From Sanchytrium tribonematis (lineage: Eukaryota; Sanchytriomycota; Sanchytriomycetes; Sanchytriales; Sanchytriaceae): a stretch of 28,873 nt of DNA. The DNA lies in assembly GCA_018985235.1 (NCBI GenBank), contig JADGIG010000055.1, forward strand, positions 1 through 28,873. Reading direction: 5' to 3'. The notes below the pieces were generated by a model. That model worked only from the letters and a program-made list of their open reading frames with translations. It searched no databases and was not told where the DNA came from. How positions within the stretch are numbered: the stretch's first letter is position 1; each line of letters begins with the position of its first letter. Positions 18,746-27,428 of this stretch are shown in pieces. A program made the position numbers and the translations under genes.

Positions 18746-19015
18746 ATGCTTAAACAAGTGCAAAGCGACATGAGTGCGTTTGTTCATAAAATTAGGCAAA
18801 TTGAATGCGAACTAGAGCAAGTGAAAGACAGAATAAAAGAGGAAGATGGAAAAACAAGAGAGATACAATTAGAATTCCAGAGATTAGAAAAGCAATTAAA
18901 GAAGCAAAATTCTATCAATTCAAATCTAGAAAAAGAGGAGACATTGTTGAATTCAAAACTTAAAGATATGTATAGCATCTTGGAAAAAATTACTCAGACT
19001 CTCAACAGGCCTTGA
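18746..19015 (+). CDS. Small coiled-coil protein, unknown
   Basis: An 89-residue protein from ATG 18746 (a second ATG at 18770 would give 81 residues). Nearly the whole chain is one amphipathic helix with heptad hydrophobics, rich in Glu, Lys and Gln (CELEQVKDRIKEEDGKTREI ... LEKEETLLNSKLKDMYSILE). No membrane segment or cysteine pattern. Length and shape would suit a small subunit of a prefoldin-, kinetochore- or tethering-type complex, but I cannot assign one. It shares a 136-bp divergent promoter region with the Sbp1-like gene, and AATAAA lies at 19035-19040, 19 nt after the stop. Confidence 0.55.
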   Translation: MLKQVQSDMSAFVHKIRQIECELEQVKDRIKEEDGKTREIQLEFQRLEKQLKKQNSINSNLEKEETLLNSKLKDMYSILEKITQTLNRP

Positions 19016-19051
19016 AATTACCGTTTTTCATTACAATAAATACTTGTAGAA

Positions 19052-19057
19052 TTTATT
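19052..19057 (-). terminator. Poly(A) signal overlapping the B55 stop codon
   Basis: The minus strand ends CCT AAA TAA ATT, so AATAAA contains the TAA stop. Confidence 0.6.
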
Positions 19058-20259
19058 TAGGTGCATTGAAAATGAATAAATTATTTGTAGCTGCTACCGC
19101 CAAGGTATTTTCTTTAGGGTGCCAACTGGCATACAACATTTTCTTAGAGAAGTCCATTTCCTTGCTCACTATATTAATTCAAGATACCAGTCATTTTCTT
19201 TTTCAATTTTCTCTGTTTAAATGCTACTTTGTCTGCTTGCAAAACAGTTTCCGCACCTGTGTGAGCTCCATAAATGTGGAAATAATTACTATAGGATCCA
19301 GTCAAGCAATATTCCGAATCGCCTGACCAAGTGCATTCAAATTTATCAAAAATACAGTCATTTTCGTATAGGTCACACAGCTTAGATCGAAGCTGATCAT
19401 GAATTGCGATTGAATTTACAGGCTTTGAATTATTTCGGATATCCCAAATTTTCAAATGAAGGTAGTCTCTTGCCAATAAGTAATTACCGTCAGGCGAAAA
19501 TTGCACATCACTTATGCTAGAAATAATTTCGCTGAAAAATGTCCGCGCAGCAGGGTCCTCTTCCTCCCCAAAGTTGGTTGCATTTTGGTCTAAAAGAGCA
19601 TTTTGTCTCATATCGCAAAGCTTAATGCATCCTCTAGAAATAGCATATGCGAGTATATTACAAGAGATGGGGTGAAATTGTGCGGCAGTTATCACCTCTG
19701 TCAATTCTTCCATATTCGGTGGCTTCATGTCTACAATGTTAAAGGATTTATCAGGGTGAGAAAGATCCCAAAGATTAACTCTTAAGTCGTCTGCACTCAA
19801 AAATGTACAGCCGTCACTATTAACACTGATGCTGTTAATATGATATGCATGAGCATGCTGAAACGATTTTTTAGGCTGGGCAGCAATTACTGATGGATTT
19901 CCTTTTTCGTAAATTTTCCACAGCTTTATAGTTTTGTCATTAGTGCTTAGTAAAAAATGGCCGTTTGTATTATATGGAAGCCATTTAAGTTTGTTGATTT
20001 TTTCTTCAATTTCTAAAGATTTTAAATAATCAAATTCAGGTTCATGACTTTGGAATTCAGTATAAAACTGATATTCTTTGAATTGCTGTTGTTTGGTGCC
20101 TTTTTGTTGTCTAAATAAGACGACTCGGCCACCCCTATCTCCCGTCGCTAAATATTCCCCAGACTTGTTAAATTGAATTGCACTTATTATATCAGATTCG
20201 GTATAAGAATCTTCGTTCTTTTCTCCGAAACATTGCACACACTGCCAATCTAAATTCAT
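19053..20259 (-). CDS. CDC55: PP2A regulatory subunit B55 (Cdc55)
   Basis: WD40 propeller that directs protein phosphatase 2A to substrates in mitotic exit and checkpoint control. Exons 20259-19188 and 19168-19053 encode 395 residues, short of the usual ~445-520. Diagnostic segments: [75 protein letters not shown], and [14 protein letters not shown]. The last exon, reached only by removing a 19-nt intron, gives [28 protein letters not shown], the conserved closing blade. The reduced length comes from short loops; no blade seems missing. The stop overlaps AATAAA. The start lies 332 bp head-to-head from the ABC transporter gene. Confidence 0.95.
19169..19187 (-). other. 19-nt spliceosomal intron, phase 1 (B55 gene)
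   Basis: The intron on the minus strand is GTATCTTGAATTAATATAG. Removal joins KKKMT-V to [17 protein letters not shown], the standard C-terminus of B55. If retained, an in-frame TAA occurs inside the intron. Confidence 0.92.
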
Positions 20260-20591
20260 AAAAAACTGAAAATGAAAACTAGAAGTGTTTTATAACTTCT
20301 CCTATTGGTAAAAAAATAATTTTTCGCTCTTGCCTAAATTATGATTTGGATTATACACATCAATAGAAATGTAACGCTTTAAAGTAAAATAATTGTAAGC
20401 ACCATGATTAAGGCAAAAATTAAATTTATTTATAAATGGTGGAGATGAAACTTTTAACTTTATTCATTGGATTTCATAATATTCGGCTAACTTTTAAATG
20501 TGGAATAGTTATATTCAATTATTAGATCTTACCACAAAACTCAATTTTCATCGCGTTATAAGCTTATAAGCCACTTGCATCTTGCTACAAC
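20260..20591. promoter_or_regulatory. Divergent promoter region between B55 and ABC transporter genes
   Basis: A 332-bp AT-rich region without a reading frame or recognisable RNA gene. A minus-strand TATAAAA (20288-20294) sits in an inverted repeat AGAAGT/ACTTCT (20281-20300) before B55. A 14-bp perfect palindrome TTATAAGCTTATAA (20556-20569) with two TATAAG motifs ends 22 nt before the ABC start codon. Confidence 0.45.
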
Positions 20592-23500
20592 ATGAAATAC
20601 GATATTAAAGCGAAAAGATATCTATATATTTATTTGGGGATTGCCATTTTATGTAATGTTCTAACTGGAGTTGTGGGTCCAGTATTTCAAATTTATTTTG
20701 GTCAAGTCATAGAAAAATTTATTACGACTGCTGATTCTACACAAGACTTAACACCGCTTTTATACATGATTGCACTTGGTTGCTTCAATTTTATGATTTT
20801 TTATATAGGTAAAATCGTTTTGCTGGTCAACTTTGATGTTGGTAAAATTATTCGCTTGAAGTTAAGCCATGCTTTGTTACTAAAAGACATGGACTGGTAC
20901 ACAGACATGGAAGGAAAAACATATGATAATAACGATGCCGTCACAAATGCCGAGCCAAATTTAGACAATGTCCCAATACTACAGGATCCTCCAACAAATC
21001 CCATCGGAAAACGAAATAATAATAACATATTTGATTTCGGCGTGGAAAATTATGATTCTGAGAAAATAAAAGATGTTGAGAGAGAAGAGAAATTAAAAAT
21101 TTCCGAGAGAGGCAATAAGAATAGGCTATCGCAAGGGTTCACGGAACTACATTCATCTGATAAAATTGTCGAAGAGAAGCCTCTTCTTAAGCAGCCTGAC
21201 TTCAGCAAATTTCCTGAAATGCCACCGGAGCTGAAAAATCAATTACCTCCTGGATTTGACATATCGAAAATGCCACCAATTCCACAAGAACTGCTCAAAG
21301 AATATGGACTTCCACCAAATTTTGATATTAATAATCCGCCTCCTATACCCCAACATATTTTATCCAAACTTCCTTCAGACTTTGATATCAATCAGTTGCC
21401 ACCAGATTTCGATGTTAGAGATATACAGACACCCTTGCGGACCCCAACATCTCCAAAAGTAGGAAAAGGTAAGGATGGCGATAAGAATGCCTTAGGAGTT
21501 CCATCCCTCCTTGCAAGTGTTGGAGAAATTGAACAAATTGGAACGGTTCTATGTGAATTGGTGAATGCTATCACAACAGTCATAGCTAGTTTTTCAATTG
21601 CCTTTTTATTTGATTATAAAACGACTTTAGTCCAGTTGAGTGTGATACCGTTAATGCTAATGTTAGGGATCATTGTTATGGTCTATTATCAAAAAATAGG
21701 ATTTTTAGAAACAGAATACAAAGCTAAGGCTAGTCATATTCTTGGAGATGCTATCACAAATATTACTACAATCATGACATTTAATTGTCAAGATTATATA
21801 TATTCTCAATACGAAGAGCAGCTTTTAAAGATTTTAAAATTAGCAAAAATTTCGTGTGCAATTCTTGGTTTCACAGCGGGGGCTTTTATGTTTATCATGT
21901 ACGGAATTACTGGTTTAAGCTTGTACTTTGCCAGCATTCAAGTTGAAAATCACGTCTTAACCGTTGCTCAATCAATTACAATATTTACTGTAATCTTAGG
22001 TGCCTTTGGTGCATTAGGTAAAATACCCATGAGTATACAGGGTCTATCTAAAGGAATGGGGGCTTGGAAAAGACTTAAACCAGTCATGCAATTTGAAGAA
22101 AAAGCACCGTTACGACAATTAGAGGATTTTAAAGGAGAAATTGAATTTAAAAATGTTAGTTTTAAGTATCCAAACCGAGACGAATACGCTCTTAAGGACG
22201 TCTCTTTTTTTATTCCTTCCGGCCACAATGTTGCATTTGTAGGAGAATCTGGGAGCGGTAAATCGACATGCCTTAATCTGCTTCTAAAGTATTATGACTA
22301 TGAAGGTCAGATTTTAATAGATGGAGTTGATTTACGATCAATCGATGAGGTCTTCTTAAGAGAAAAATTTGGTTTAGTGGAACAAAACCCCAAACTATTT
22401 AATATGACTATAATTCAAAATATAATTTTGCCATATGGTATTTTCGGGTCAAAAGTGGAGCCTCAATATATGGATTTGGCAATTTATTGTTGTGAGAGAG
22501 CGTTTGCCCATGATTTTATCACAAAATTCCCTGATGGATATTTTACATTAGTTGGAGAAAAAGGTGTCACTATGAGCCAAGGACAAAAGCAACGAATTGC
22601 AATCGCACGCTCATTAGTTAAAAGTCCACAAGTTTTACTTTTTGATGAGGCAACGTCTGCTTTGGATGCTTTATCAGAAGAAATTGTCCAGCAAACTATA
22701 GATGATGTCAAAGAAGGACGCACCTGTATTCAGGTATCTCATAGAATTAGCAGCATAAAAAATTGTCAGGAAATTTTTGTTTTTAAAGACGGTCTCATTG
22801 TAGAATTTGGTACTTTTGATGCTCTTTGTGATGATAAAGGCTACTTTTATGAACTTGTTCAAGGTCAGACTATAAACCAAATTTCCCCGACTTCAGCGAA
22901 AAAGCGAAATGTGTCTGTTTTTAATGATCTGGAAGTCGATTCAGAGATTACGGAAAAGGGTAAAAGTAAGATCAATTTTACTAAAATTTATAAGGAATCA
23001 AAAATCAGAAACCCTGTTTTTAAATACTTGGCCAAGCAAATCTACCATAGACCTTATATGTTTACATTTGGTCTAGTTGGTTCTTTTGTATTTGGGATGA
23101 TAATGCCGTTGTCAGGATACTTGTTTTCTAGTATTATCGGCTATCTTGGACATCCTGAATTTAGACAGCAAATCAACGAATTTTGTCTGTACTATCTTTA
23201 TATTGCTGTGGTTGCTTTTGTTGGACTTGGGACTACCTTTTTCTTTTTAACTTATTTATCAGTGTCATTCTCAACAAAATTTCTACCAGCTATTTTTAGA
23301 AGCTTATTATACGCTGATATGGCTTATTATGATGATCCTACTAATAGCAGTTCTCAGCTTCAATCTAGAATAGAGGAAGATTTGCAAAGAATCGAATTGG
23401 CCAGTGGAAATTTGATTGCACAAGTTCTTCAAAATACTGTTACGTTTGTTGGCGGTTTTATTTTTGCGTTGTTGGTATCCCCAATTATTGGTGCAATTTG

Positions 23501-24713
23501 CTGTATATTTTTATTGGCATTAAGCATTGGAAGCTACTTTACAAGCAACGTCGCCAAAAGATATAATGATTTATTGGTTTTAAAAAAGATTGAAGCGAGT
23601 GGCCTTGTGGCAGATTGCTTGGGCAATATTCGAATTCTGAGATCTTTAAACTGTCACGATTTTATTCTTCAACAGTATGATGATCTAATTGAATCTCAAA
23701 GAAAATTAGTCTTATATATGTTGTTTGTTATCGGATTGTTCGATGGTTTGATTAGTTCCCTTAGGGAATTTCTGTTCCCACTTATATTTTATATTGGCTA
23801 CATTTTAATGAATTACAAAATAATCACCGGACCCCAGTTAATTCAACCACTCTTCATCATCCTGATGTCAAGTTCTTCGGTTGACTCCTTGTTAGGTTCG
23901 TACAGAACTTTTTTACAAACAACAGATAGTGCTGCGCGATTTTTTGAGCTTTTGGAACAAAAGCCAAATATTGACTTACTTAAATCTGGAGAAAAACCTG
24001 TGGACATTCAAGGTGATGCACAATTCCAAAATGTTTCGTTTCAATATTTGACCAGACAAGAACCTGCAATCACAGATGCAAATTTACATATCCAGCATGG
24101 TGATCGAATTGGTATTGTTGGAGGTTCAGGATCGGGAAAAACTACGATTGCAAAATTACTATTAAGACTTTATGATCCAGATCAAGGCAATGTTTTGATG
24201 GAATGCGTCAACGCAAAAGACTGGGATGTTCACTATTTAAGATCTAACGTGTTGTTTATAAGCCGTGATGGTGTATTTAGAGATACAATCAAAAATAATA
24301 TATTATTGGGAGCCACCCCCACGGAACTTGATCAAGTATTAAAAGCTGTGAATTTATATAAATGGATTCAAGACCTTCCCTTCAAGGCAGACACTATGAT
24401 CGATGCTAATAGTGTTAGCGGGGGCCAGCTGCAGCGATTATTAATGGCAAGAATTTTAATAAGAAAGCCCAAAATCTTGATATTAGACGAGGCTCTTTCT
24501 GCTTTGGATCAAGAAAATGAGGAATTTATGATGGAATTGCTTGACCAAATGAATTGCAGCATAGTTATAATTTCCCACAAACTTAGCTCTGTGGAAAAAT
24601 GTGATCGAATTTATGTTGTGGAAAATGGCGAGATTGTGGAGCAAGGGACACATAATGACCTTTACAGAAAAAGAGGTAGCTACTATAAACTAGCATCTCT
24701 CCAAGAGTTATAA
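20592..24713 (+). CDS. Full ABCB-type transporter (P-glycoprotein/Ste6-like) with loop insertion
   Basis: Membrane exporter with the order TMD1-NBD1-TMD2-NBD2, 1373 residues from ATG 20592. NBD1 has Walker A GESGSGKST, Q-loop VEQNPKLF, signature MSQGQKQR (Gly of SGGQ replaced by Gln), Walker B LLFDEATSALD and VSHR. NBD2 has GGSGSGKTT, VSGGQLQR, LILDEALSALD and ISHK, but its Q-loop reads LFISRDGVF, without the usual Gln. TMD1 is interrupted in the first intracellular loop, after DMDWYTDMEGK, by ~195 residues (about 105-300; nt ~20904-21495): first acidic/Asn-rich, then repeats of the type LPPxFDI, before VPSLLASVGEIEQIG resumes the fold. Substrate could be lipid, peptide (Ste6-like) or xenobiotic. 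AATAAA (24713-24718) starts at the last base of the stop; 11 nt separate it from the ATP1 stop. Confidence 0.92.
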   Translation: MKYDIKAKRYLYIYLGIAILCNVLTGVVGPVFQIYFGQVIEKFITTADSTQDLTPLLYMIALGCFNFMIFYIGKIVLLVNFDVGKIIRLKLSHALLLKDMDWYTDMEGKTYDNNDAVTNAEPNLDNVPILQDPPTNPIGKRNNNNIFDFGVENYDSEKIKDVEREEKLKISERGNKNRLSQGFTELHSSDKIVEEKPLLKQPDFSKFPEMPPELKNQLPPGFDISKMPPIPQELLKEYGLPPNFDINNPPPIPQHILSKLPSDFDINQLPPDFDVRDIQTPLRTPTSPKVGKGKDGDKNALGVPSLLASVGEIEQIGTVLCELVNAITTVIASFSIAFLFDYKTTLVQLSVIPLMLMLGIIVMVYYQKIGFLETEYKAKASHILGDAITNITTIMTFNCQDYIYSQYEEQLLKILKLAKISCAILGFTAGAFMFIMYGITGLSLYFASIQVENHVLTVAQSITIFTVILGAFGALGKIPMSIQGLSKGMGAWKRLKPVMQFEEKAPLRQLEDFKGEIEFKNVSFKYPNRDEYALKDVSFFIPSGHNVAFVGESGSGKSTCLNLLLKYYDYEGQILIDGVDLRSIDEVFLREKFGLVEQNPKLFNMTIIQNIILPYGIFGSKVEPQYMDLAIYCCERAFAHDFITKFPDGYFTLVGEKGVTMSQGQKQRIAIARSLVKSPQVLLFDEATSALDALSEEIVQQTIDDVKEGRTCIQVSHRISSIKNCQEIFVFKDGLIVEFGTFDALCDDKGYFYELVQGQTINQISPTSAKKRNVSVFNDLEVDSEITEKGKSKINFTKIYKESKIRNPVFKYLAKQIYHRPYMFTFGLVGSFVFGMIMPLSGYLFSSIIGYLGHPEFRQQINEFCLYYLYIAVVAFVGLGTTFFFLTYLSVSFSTKFLPAIFRSLLYADMAYYDDPTNSSSQLQSRIEEDLQRIELASGNLIAQVLQNTVTFVGGFIFALLVSPIIGAICCIFLLALSIGSYFTSNVAKRYNDLLVLKKIEASGLVADCLGNIRILRSLNCHDFILQQYDDLIESQRKLVLYMLFVIGLFDGLISSLREFLFPLIFYIGYILMNYKIITGPQLIQPLFIILMSSSSVDSLLGSYRTFLQTTDSAARFFELLEQKPNIDLLKSGEKPVDIQGDAQFQNVSFQYLTRQEPAITDANLHIQHGDRIGIVGGSGSGKTTIAKLLLRLYDPDQGNVLMECVNAKDWDVHYLRSNVLFISRDGVFRDTIKNNILLGATPTELDQVLKAVNLYKWIQDLPFKADTMIDANSVSGGQLQRLLMARILIRKPKILILDEALSALDQENEEFMMELLDQMNCSIVIISHKLSSVEKCDRIYVVENGEIVEQGTHNDLYRKRGSYYKLASLQEL
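21190..21425 (+). repeat. Proline-rich PPxFD repeats within the ABC transporter insertion
   Basis: In-frame degenerate repeats encode units such as LPPGFDISKMPPIPQ, LPPNFDINNPPPIPQ, LPSDFDINQ and LPPDFDVRD, with unit spacing shrinking from ~22 to ~9 residues. They lie in the cytoplasmic insertion of TMD1. Confidence 0.75.
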
Positions 24714-24718
24714 ATAAA
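24713..24718 (+). terminator. Poly(A) signal overlapping the ABC transporter stop
   Basis: AATAAA begins at the final A of the TAA stop (24711-24713). Confidence 0.55.
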
Positions 24719-24723
24719 ACAGG

Positions 24724-24729
24724 TTTATT
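24724..24729 (-). terminator. Poly(A) signal overlapping the ATP1 stop codon
   Basis: The minus strand ends TGG CAA TAA ACC, so AATAAA contains the stop. Confidence 0.6.
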
Positions 24730-26300
24730 GCCAAGTTTTAAAGAATCCCTCAATTTGGGCCTTCAATTCACCTTCGATCGATTTGTCCAATTGTCCTTTT
24801 GATCTAATCTTTTCAAGTACTTCTTTTCCGGTTTCTCTCATGTACGGTAAAAATGCTTTTTCAAACTCAGTGATTCTTTTAGTTTCAACTTTATCTAAAA
24901 ATCCATTCACACCACAATAGATCAAAGCCACCTGGTCTTCAACAGGTAGAGGCTTATACTGATCTTGCTTTAATAATTCAGTTAGTCTAGCACCTCTATT
25001 TAATAAGAATTGGGTAGATGCATCCAAGTCACTACCAAATTGTGCGAATGCAGCAACTTCACGATATTGAGCCAAAAATAATTTCAAAGAGCCAGCAACT
25101 TGCTTCATAGCCTTTAATTGTGCTGCGGAACCTACACGAGATACACTTAGACCAACATTAATAGCTGGTCTTACACCTTTAAAGAATAACTCTGCTTCCA
25201 AGAAAATTTGACCGTCAGTGATCGAAATGACATTAGTTGGAATATAAGCAGAAACATCACCTCCTAAATTAATATGTTGTACCTTGAGTTTCAATGACTG
25301 GAAGTGCTGTCAAAGAACCGGCCTTGAATTCATCATTCATCTTTGCAGCTCTTTCCAATAATCTCGAGTGCAGATAAAACACATCACCAGGGTAAGCTTC
25401 ACGACCAGGAGGACGTCTTAACAATAAAGACATTTGACGATAAGCAACAGCTTGCTTGCTCAAATCATCGTAAATAATTAATGAATGCTTTCCGTTATCT
25501 CTAAACCACTCACCCATAGCACATCCAGAATATGGAGCTAAGAATTGAAGTGGAGCAGCCTCGGATGCTGTAGCAGCGACTACAATCGAATATTTCAAAG
25601 CATCATTTTCTTCTAACGTTTGAACAAATTGGGCAACTGTAGATCTCTTTTGCCCGATCGCAACGTACACACAATAAAGTTTTTTGGACTCATCGGAGCC
25701 CTGGTTCCATTTCTTTTGATTTAAAATAGTGTCCAGAGCAACAGCTGTCTTTCCTGTCTGACGATCACCAATAATTAATTCTCTTTGCCCTCTACCAATT
25801 GGCACCATACTATCAATACATTTAATGCCAGTTTGCATAGGCTCATGTACAGATTTTCTTGGAATAATACCAGGAGCCTTCAATTGTACTCTAGTTCTAG
25901 TAGATGATTTAATTGGCCCTTTCCCATCGATAGGATTGCCGAGAGCATCAACAACTCGACCTAATAGCTCAGGACCAGTTGGAACATCGACGATATTTCC
26001 AGTTCGCTTCACAGTGTCTCCTTCTTTAATTAATCGATCATTTCCGAAGACCACAACACCGACATTATCAGCTTCCAAATTCAATGCCATTCCTTGAAGT
26101 CCACTGCTAAATTGCACCATCTCTTCTGCTTGTACATTTTTTAAACCATACACACGAGCAATACCATCTCCGATGCTTAATACTCGACCACTTTCTTGTA
26201 ATTCGGGCTGGTTTCCAACTATTTTACCCTCCAATATACTGGTTAATTCTGCTGCTTTTGGCTTTTGCAAACGTACCAAGCTTGTGACTCTCGCGAACAT
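24725..26300 (-). CDS. ATP1: Mitochondrial F1 ATP synthase subunit alpha
   Basis: Alpha subunit of the F1 motor of ATP synthase in the mitochondrial matrix. Exons 26300-25283 and 25263-24725, 518 residues. Typical: [17 protein letters not shown], the P-loop [42 protein letters not shown], then, after the intron, [20 protein letters not shown] and [15 protein letters not shown] with the arginine (SRVGSA) that reaches the beta catalytic site. The targeting presequence seems reduced to ~15 residues ([15 protein letters not shown]), against ~35 in yeast, but is still basic and hydroxylated. The stop is inside AATAAA. A 153-bp divergent region separates it from another respiratory gene, NDUFA6. 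Confidence 0.97.
25264..25282 (-). other. 19-nt spliceosomal intron, phase 1 (ATP1)
   Basis: The intron on the minus strand is GTACAACATATTAATTTAG. Removal joins PVIETQ-G to [10 protein letters not shown], an invariant junction of F1 alpha. Retention would give an in-frame TAA inside the intron. Confidence 0.95.
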
Positions 26301-26413
26301 TTTGTCTCAAAGGGACCTCCGTGATTTTTTGCATATCCAAAAATCATTAGAGACATGTAAAAGTTAATGCAGGATGGATCAAGGTCTCAAAAATCTTTAT
26401 TTTGAATGAACAA

Positions 26414-26431
26414 TTATAATATAAATTATAA
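26414..26431. promoter_or_regulatory. TATA-centred inverted repeat before NDUFA6
   Basis: TTATAAT and ATTATAA separated by ATAA form a perfect 7-bp inverted repeat ending 22 nt before the NDUFA6 ATG; TATAAAG (26427-26433) overlaps its right arm. It may also serve ATP1 in the other direction. Confidence 0.35.
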
Positions 26432-26453
26432 AGGAGATGCCTGCTGATACCAA

Positions 26454-26819
26454 ATGACACATCCGACTTTCACTAGAGCTTCAAAATCTGCCTTGGATCA
26501 ACGAAGCAGAGTCTTGGCTCTGTATAGAGAAAGTTTGAGAAGTGCTGAGACCATGTGCAAATCATATGCTATCAATTATCCACCTTCGGTGATAAAAAAA
26601 ACTATTCGTCATCTTTTTGATGAAAATGCCCATTTTGAAGGCAAACAACTCGACGCAGCTTTGCTTAAAGGTCAAATGGAATTAAGAGAAGCATTAATGA
26701 TTTGGAAGCAACCAACTCATATCAACAGATTAATTTCAAAATACTTGAACCATCAACAGACTTCCAACAATCCCAAATCTGGATTTTTGCAAGACTTTAT
26801 CACAGGAAAAATTCAGTAA
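26454..26819 (+). CDS. NDUFA6: Complex I LYR subunit NDUFA6 (B14)
   Basis: Accessory subunit of NADH:ubiquinone oxidoreductase with an LYR fold that docks mitochondrial acyl carrier protein. 121 residues from ATG 26454. LYR motif in RVLALYRESLR (near residue 23), then the NDUFA6-specific block: IRHLFDENAHF, LLKGQMELREALMIWKQPTHI and FLQDFITG near the end, corresponding to MFMKNAHV, KGKIELEETIKVWKQRTHV and FLSKFYVG of the animal protein (from memory). This separates it from the other LYR proteins (ISD11, NDUFB9, SDHAF). Its presence implies that respiratory complex I is retained. It stops 12 nt from the convergent TOM20 gene; I see no AATAAA just after the stop. Confidence 0.88.
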   Translation: MTHPTFTRASKSALDQRSRVLALYRESLRSAETMCKSYAINYPPSVIKKTIRHLFDENAHFEGKQLDAALLKGQMELREALMIWKQPTHINRLISKYLNHQQTSNNPKSGFLQDFITGKIQ

Positions 26820-26830
26820 AACAATTAGTA

Positions 26831-26836
26831 TTTATT
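26831..26836 (-). terminator. Poly(A) signal overlapping the TOM20 stop codon
   Basis: The minus strand ends TCA GAA TAA ATA, so AATAAA contains the stop. Confidence 0.6.
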
Positions 26837-27359
26837 CTGATAATTCTTCCACTAAAGGCTCGCTAGACTGTAGCTGTTCCATTTGGCTCTGAGGTGTTTG
26901 TGGTGAGTCTAAAGCAATGACATGAACTAATAATTGAAACACTTTTTCTGGCAAGGATTTTTGATACAATTGAATCAACTCTTGGGGAACAGGATAAACT
27001 TGCAAACCAGAATAAAATAGAACGCAAGCAGTCTCTAAATCCTGCACATTATTTGAGGTACATAATTGTTCACCTTTAGCCAATACTTCCATGAAAAACT
27101 GCTCTTTTTTCTGAGGATCTGTTGGAAGATCGACTTGCTTGTACTGCGAGAGGACTCTGTTGGCGGACTCCAAGATTTTTTCGCGAGAATGCAAAGGTTG
27201 TGATTCCAGACGCATTTGGTCAACCATTCGTTGTTCATTTTTTAATTCATTTCTAAACTTGTAATCCGTTCTTCTTTTGTAATCAAAATAGATGCAATAT
27301 GAAATGAGACCGATGGCAACTGTTGAAATTGACGCTGCTTGAAAATAATTGACCGTCAT
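26832..27359 (-). CDS. TOM20: TOM20, mitochondrial protein import receptor
   Basis: Outer-membrane receptor that binds the amphipathic presequences of mitochondrial precursors. 175 residues from ATG 27359. One N-terminal membrane anchor (about residues 8-25, AASISTVAIGLISYCIYFDY) is followed by the conserved basic stretch KRRTDYKFRNELKNE and a single TPR-like receptor domain: FFMEVLAKGEQLCT, ETACVLFYSGLQVYPVPQELI and YQKSLPEKVFQLL, all standard for fungal/animal Tom20. The tail is acidic and Gln-rich. The stop is inside AATAAA. Confidence 0.94.
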   Translation of the reverse strand: MTVNYFQAASISTVAIGLISYCIYFDYKRRTDYKFRNELKNEQRMVDQMRLESQPLHSREKILESANRVLSQYKQVDLPTDPQKKEQFFMEVLAKGEQLCTSNNVQDLETACVLFYSGLQVYPVPQELIQLYQKSLPEKVFQLLVHVIALDSPQTPQSQMEQLQSSEPLVEELSE

Positions 27360-27422
27360 GTTTCAACCCCGTTGTGCTCAAAATTGTCAGTGAATCTTAC
27401 AGAAAATTACACAACCGAATAA

Positions 27423-27428
27423 TTTATT
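27423..27428 (-). terminator. Poly(A) signal overlapping the acireductone dioxygenase stop codon
   Basis: The minus strand ends TGT AAA TAA ATT, so AATAAA contains the stop. Confidence 0.6.

Noticed and set aside
20260-20591. A possible tRNA or other structured RNA in the largest intergenic region
   Set aside because: I found no T-loop or anticodon arm pattern and no snoRNA boxes; only promoter-like motifs are visible.
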